Shown piece by piece: positions 61,259 to 64,000 of a DNA stretch of 64,000 nt. Both the position numbers and the translations under genes were made by a program. A model generated the notes under the pieces. The model was given only the letters and a program-made list of their open reading frames with translations, did no database searches and was not told the origin of the DNA. Position 1 is the stretch's first letter. Each line of letters starts with the position of its first letter. Origin of the DNA: Nocardioides hwasunensis (GTDB lineage Bacteria; Actinomycetota; Actinomycetes; Propionibacteriales; Nocardioidaceae); contig NZ_JACXYY010000001.1 in assembly GCF_014779665.1 (NCBI RefSeq), positions 372,001-436,000 on the forward strand, written 5' to 3'.

Positions 61259-63055
61259 TCAGCCGAGGTAGAGCGCCTCGATCTCGTCGCGCTGCTGGCG
61301 GACGACCACGTTGCGCTTGAGCTTCATGCTGGGCGTGAGCTGGCCGCCCTCCTCGGTCCACTCGTCGGCCAGGATCGTGAACTTCCGGATCGCCTCGGCC
61401 TTGGAGACGGCCTTGTTGGCCTCGTCGACGGCCTCCTGAACGGCGGCGACGAGGTCGGGGTCCTCGACCAGGTCGGCGATGTCGCCGGACTTGCCGTGCT
61501 GCTCGGCCCACTGCGGGAAGGTCTCGCGATCAATGGTGACCAGGGCGCCGATGAACGGCTGACCGTCGCCCACCACCAGGCACTGGTCGACGAGCGCGTG
61601 CGCGCGGAGCCGGTCCTCGAGCACGGCGGGCGCGACGTTCTTGCCGCCGGCCGTCACCAGGATCTCCTTCTTGCGTCCGGTGATGCGCACGAAGCCCTCG
61701 TCGTCGACCTCGCCGACGTCTCCGGTGTGGAACCAGCCGTCGTCGTCGAGTGCCTCGCGGGTGGCTGCCTCGTTGGACCAGTAGCCGGTGAAGACCTGGC
61801 CGCCCTTGAACAGGAGCTCCCCGTCGTCACCGACGCGGACGCTGGTGCCGGGGAGCGGGCGTCCGACGGTGCCGATCTTCGTGGCGTCCGGCAGGTTGGC
61901 CGACAGTGCGGCCGTCGTCTCGGTGAGGCCGTATCCCTCGAGCACCGTGAGGCCGATGCCGCGGTAGAAGTGGCCGAGGCGGTCGCCCAGCGGTGCGCCA
62001 CCGGAGATGGCGTACGCGCAGCTGCCGCCGAGCGCCTGGCGAAGCTTGCCGTAGACGAGCTTGTCGAAGACGGCGTGCTGGGCGCGCAACCGGACGGGAA
62101 CCCTCTTGCCGTCCTGGGCGCGCGAGTAGGCGATCGCGGTGTCGGCGGCGCGGTCGAAGACCTTGCCGCGGCCGTCGGCGGTCGCGCGTTGGGATGCGGT
62201 GTTGAAGACCTTCTCGAAGACGCGGGGCACCGCGAGGATGAAGGTGGGCCGGAACTCGCCGAGGTCGGCGACGAGGTTCTTGATGTCGGAGCTGTGGCCC
62301 ATCCGTGCGCGGCTCTTCACACACCCGACCTGGATGATCCGGGCGAAGACGTGGGCCAGGGGGAGGAACAGCAGCGTCGAGGCGTCGTCGGTCTCGAAGA
62401 GCTCGGGGAGCTCCTCGACGGCCACGCCGAGCTCGAACATGAAGTTGCCGTGGGTGAGCATGCAGCCCTTCGGCTTGCCCGTGGTGCCGCTCGTGTAGAT
62501 CAGCGTCGCCAGGTCCTGCGGGGTCGCCGTCGTACGCCGCTCCTCGAGGACCGCGTCGGAGATGTCCGAGCCGAGGCGCTGGAGCACGTCGACGGCGTTG
62601 TCGGTGATCGACCAGACGTGCTGGAGCTCGGCGAGATCACCGGACTGGCGGGCCTCACGCACCCGGGCGAGGTGCTCGGGGCCCTCGGCGACGACCGCAC
62701 GAGCGCCGGAGTCCTGCAGGATCCAGCCGACCTGCTCGGCGGACGACGTCTCGTAGATCGGGACCGTCACGGCTCCGGCGAACCAGATGGCGTAGTCGAG
62801 CAGCGTCCACTCGTAGCGCGTCTTGGAGAGCAGCGCGACCCGGTCACCGGCCTCGACACCAGCCGCGACGAGCCCCTTGGCCACCGCGCACACCTCGTCG
62901 TGGAACTCGGTCGCCGTCACGTCGACCCAGCCCTCACCGGTGTTGCGGCTGAAGACCGCCGTCCCACCCGCCTCGCGCGCGTTGGTGACGACGTCGTCGG
63001 TGAGGTTCCCCGTGGTGGGGATGGCGACGGAGAGCGGCGTGGAGAACTCACGCAC
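61259..63055 (-). CDS. Long-chain acyl-CoA synthetase (AMP-forming)
   Basis: A 598-residue ANL-family enzyme that activates fatty acids with ATP and CoA. The P-loop-like A3 motif is LIYTSGTTGKPKGCML, the A5 region is VLEGYGLTETTAALSANLP, the A7 motif is GWFHTGDVGEVDDEGFV and the A8 hinge is ITGRKKEILVTAGGKNVAP; the C-terminal catalytic lysine is in TPSMKLKRNVV. The length and the extended insert (AVFDKLVYGKLRQALGG) fit long-chain FadD15-type enzymes. The GTG at 63055 has GGAGG upstream. Confidence 0.95.
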   Translation of the reverse strand: MREFSTPLSVAIPTTGNLTDDVVTNAREAGGTAVFSRNTGEGWVDVTATEFHDEVCAVAKGLVAAGVEAGDRVALLSKTRYEWTLLDYAIWFAGAVTVPIYETSSAEQVGWILQDSGARAVVAEGPEHLARVREARQSGDLAELQHVWSITDNAVDVLQRLGSDISDAVLEERRTTATPQDLATLIYTSGTTGKPKGCMLTHGNFMFELGVAVEELPELFETDDASTLLFLPLAHVFARIIQVGCVKSRARMGHSSDIKNLVADLGEFRPTFILAVPRVFEKVFNTASQRATADGRGKVFDRAADTAIAYSRAQDGKRVPVRLRAQHAVFDKLVYGKLRQALGGSCAYAISGGAPLGDRLGHFYRGIGLTVLEGYGLTETTAALSANLPDATKIGTVGRPLPGTSVRVGDDGELLFKGGQVFTGYWSNEAATREALDDDGWFHTGDVGEVDDEGFVRITGRKKEILVTAGGKNVAPAVLEDRLRAHALVDQCLVVGDGQPFIGALVTIDRETFPQWAEQHGKSGDIADLVEDPDLVAAVQEAVDEANKAVSKAEAIRKFTILADEWTEEGGQLTPSMKLKRNVVVRQQRDEIEALYLG

Positions 63056-63199
63056 GGTGGAACCTCCTGGTTGGATGACTCGAGTGCCAGCGCAGGCTAT
63101 CGCTTCAGGGAACGTGCCCGGCTCGCCGGGCGAGCCCGGGCCTCGCACCCGCTTCGGCGGGAGGGGCGCTGCGTGGGACGAGCCCGAGCCGACATGTCG

Positions 63200-63205
63200 T
63201 AGGCT
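63200..63205 (+). promoter_or_regulatory. Putative -10 box of a leaderless promoter for the SRPBCC gene
   Basis: TAGGCT, six bases before the ATG at 63212. The same TAGGCT sequence serves the LysR and YgjV-like genes. Confidence 0.5.
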
Positions 63206-63211
63206 CCGGCC

Positions 63212-63649
63212 ATGGCCGAACAGACCTCCTCGTCGATCACGGTCGACGCCCCTCCGGCCGACGTGATGGCCGTCATCGCCGACTTCGAGTCCTACCCGGA
63301 GTGGGCCAAGGGCGTGCAGACCGCGGAGGTCACGGCTGCCGGGTCCGGTGGTCGCGCCGAGCAGGTCTACTTCGCGCTCGACGTCTCGCCGATCAAGGAC
63401 GAGTACACGCTGGCCTACGACTGGGACGGCGACCGCGAGGTGACGTGGACCCTGGTCGAGGGCAACATGCTCAAGGCGCTCGACGGCGCCTACACGCTCG
63501 TGGACCTGGGCGACGGCAGCACCGAGGTGACCTACCGCCTCGCCCTGGACGTGAGCATCCCGCTGATCGGCATGCTCAAGCGCAAGGGCGAGAAGATCCT
63601 CATCGACGCCGCCCTGAAGGGGCTTAAGAAGCGCGTCGAGTCGCTCTGA
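63212..63649 (+). CDS. SRPBCC (polyketide cyclase/dehydrase-like) family protein
   Basis: A 145-residue START-like protein. The opening SSSITVDAPPADVMAVIADF with the following SYPEWAKGVQTAEV is the classical Polyketide_cyc2 pattern, and the C-terminal amphipathic helix covers KGEKILIDAALKGLKKRVES. It is divergent from the long-chain acyl-CoA ligase gene. Similar proteins next to fadD genes in actinobacteria may carry lipid ligands, but this is an inference from the neighbourhood. Confidence 0.9.
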   Translation: MAEQTSSSITVDAPPADVMAVIADFESYPEWAKGVQTAEVTAAGSGGRAEQVYFALDVSPIKDEYTLAYDWDGDREVTWTLVEGNMLKALDGAYTLVDLGDGSTEVTYRLALDVSIPLIGMLKRKGEKILIDAALKGLKKRVESL

Positions 63650-63691
63650 TCCGGCTCGGCTCGTCGCCCGCTGTCCTCCAGGAGTGATCAC

Positions 63692-64000
63692 ATGACGGAT
63701 GACCCGCGCGAGGTCGGTTCCCTGAGCGAGGAGGCGGCCAAGCTCTTCGGAGCGCTCTCGGGTTGGGCACGTGACCAGGCCGGCGAGGCGAGCGAGGTGC
63801 TGTCGGACCTCTCGGCCCACGCCACGACGACCGCGGACGACCTCGACGACCACCTCGCGACGGGGTCGGCGGAGTGCACCGCATGCCCGGTGTGCCGGGT
63901 GGTGCACACCGTCCGGCAGCTGAGTCCGGAGCTCACCGAGCACCTGACCGCCGCGATGTCGTCGCTCGCGCAGGCCGCAGCGGTCGTCATGGCGCCGCCG
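63692..64000 (+). CDS. Hypothetical protein, N-terminal part (runs off window)
   Basis: The open frame continues past the window edge after 103 codons. The protein begins MTDDPREVGSLSEEAAKLFG and contains a CxxCxxC-like pair in ECTACPVCRVVHTVRQLSPE, which could hold a metal. Proteins of this type are found in actinobacteria after SRPBCC genes and before ROK-type glucokinases as far as I recall. CAGGAG precedes the ATG. Confidence 0.7.
   Translation, partial: MTDDPREVGSLSEEAAKLFGALSGWARDQAGEASEVLSDLSAHATTTADDLDDHLATGSAECTACPVCRVVHTVRQLSPELTEHLTAAMSSLAQAAAVVMAPP

Overview
The window comes from a GC-rich actinobacterium, most likely Nocardioides or another member of the Nocardioidaceae. This is inferred from the codon bias (third positions almost all G or C by eye), frequent GTG starts, many genes that look leaderless, an actinobacterial QcrCAB/CtaCDEF respiratory chain, a PspA-PspAA-HtpX-PspAB cluster and a DUF3043 protein. 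No rRNA, tRNA, CRISPR array, prophage or transposase was seen.

Layout. 1-9 kb: the end of an M16 peptidase, a divergent LysR/EamA pair with a palindromic operator, a small methyltransferase, dapB, a secreted M4 protease, azlC/azlD, a four-copy 53-bp palindromic tandem repeat, a GNAT enzyme and a DUF3043 protein. 9-13 kb: a membrane-stress operon (pspA, pspAA, htpX, pspAB, GAF histidine kinase). 13-23.9 kb: a YcaQ-like winged-helix protein, nadA, a GlgC-like nucleotidyltransferase, GNAT and SRPBCC proteins, glycerate kinase, a nuclease-like gene flanked by paired 49-bp hairpin repeats, an ErpA/IscA-type protein, a PfkB kinase, and a TusA/cysteine desulfurase pair. 24-34 kb: the aerobic chain, ctaC-ctaD-ctaF on + and ctaE-qcrC-qcrA-qcrB on -, with an L,D-transpeptidase between them and a CtaG-type assembly protein beside them. 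34-42.5 kb: a receiver-like protein, trpD, a three-gene membrane operon and a giant secreted FN3-repeat protein. 42.7-51.8 kb: a stand-alone AsnC ligand-binding domain, a DEDDh/GIY-YIG nuclease, an NYN-domain protein, an HTTM protein, a broken acyltransferase, and an NlpC/P60 hydrolase under a c-di-AMP (ydaO) riboswitch. 51.9-61 kb: a Tad/Flp pilus locus containing a two-component system and a vWA-TadB fusion. 61-64 kb: a long-chain acyl-CoA ligase, an SRPBCC protein and a partial hypothetical gene.

How the genes fit together. Envelope biology dominates: the respiratory supercomplex, Psp stress system, cell-wall enzymes (L,D-transpeptidase, NlpC/P60), Flp pili and a large FN3 surface protein. 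Two inverted repeats of the form TAGTC-N6-GACTA sit upstream of the pilin gene and of the FN3 gene, each about 60 bp before a predicted transcription start. This suggests the regulator encoded in the pilus operon may control both. Several intergenic palindrome families touch or overlap stop codons. The most striking is a pair of hairpin dimers with identical geometry on both sides of a nuclease-like gene.
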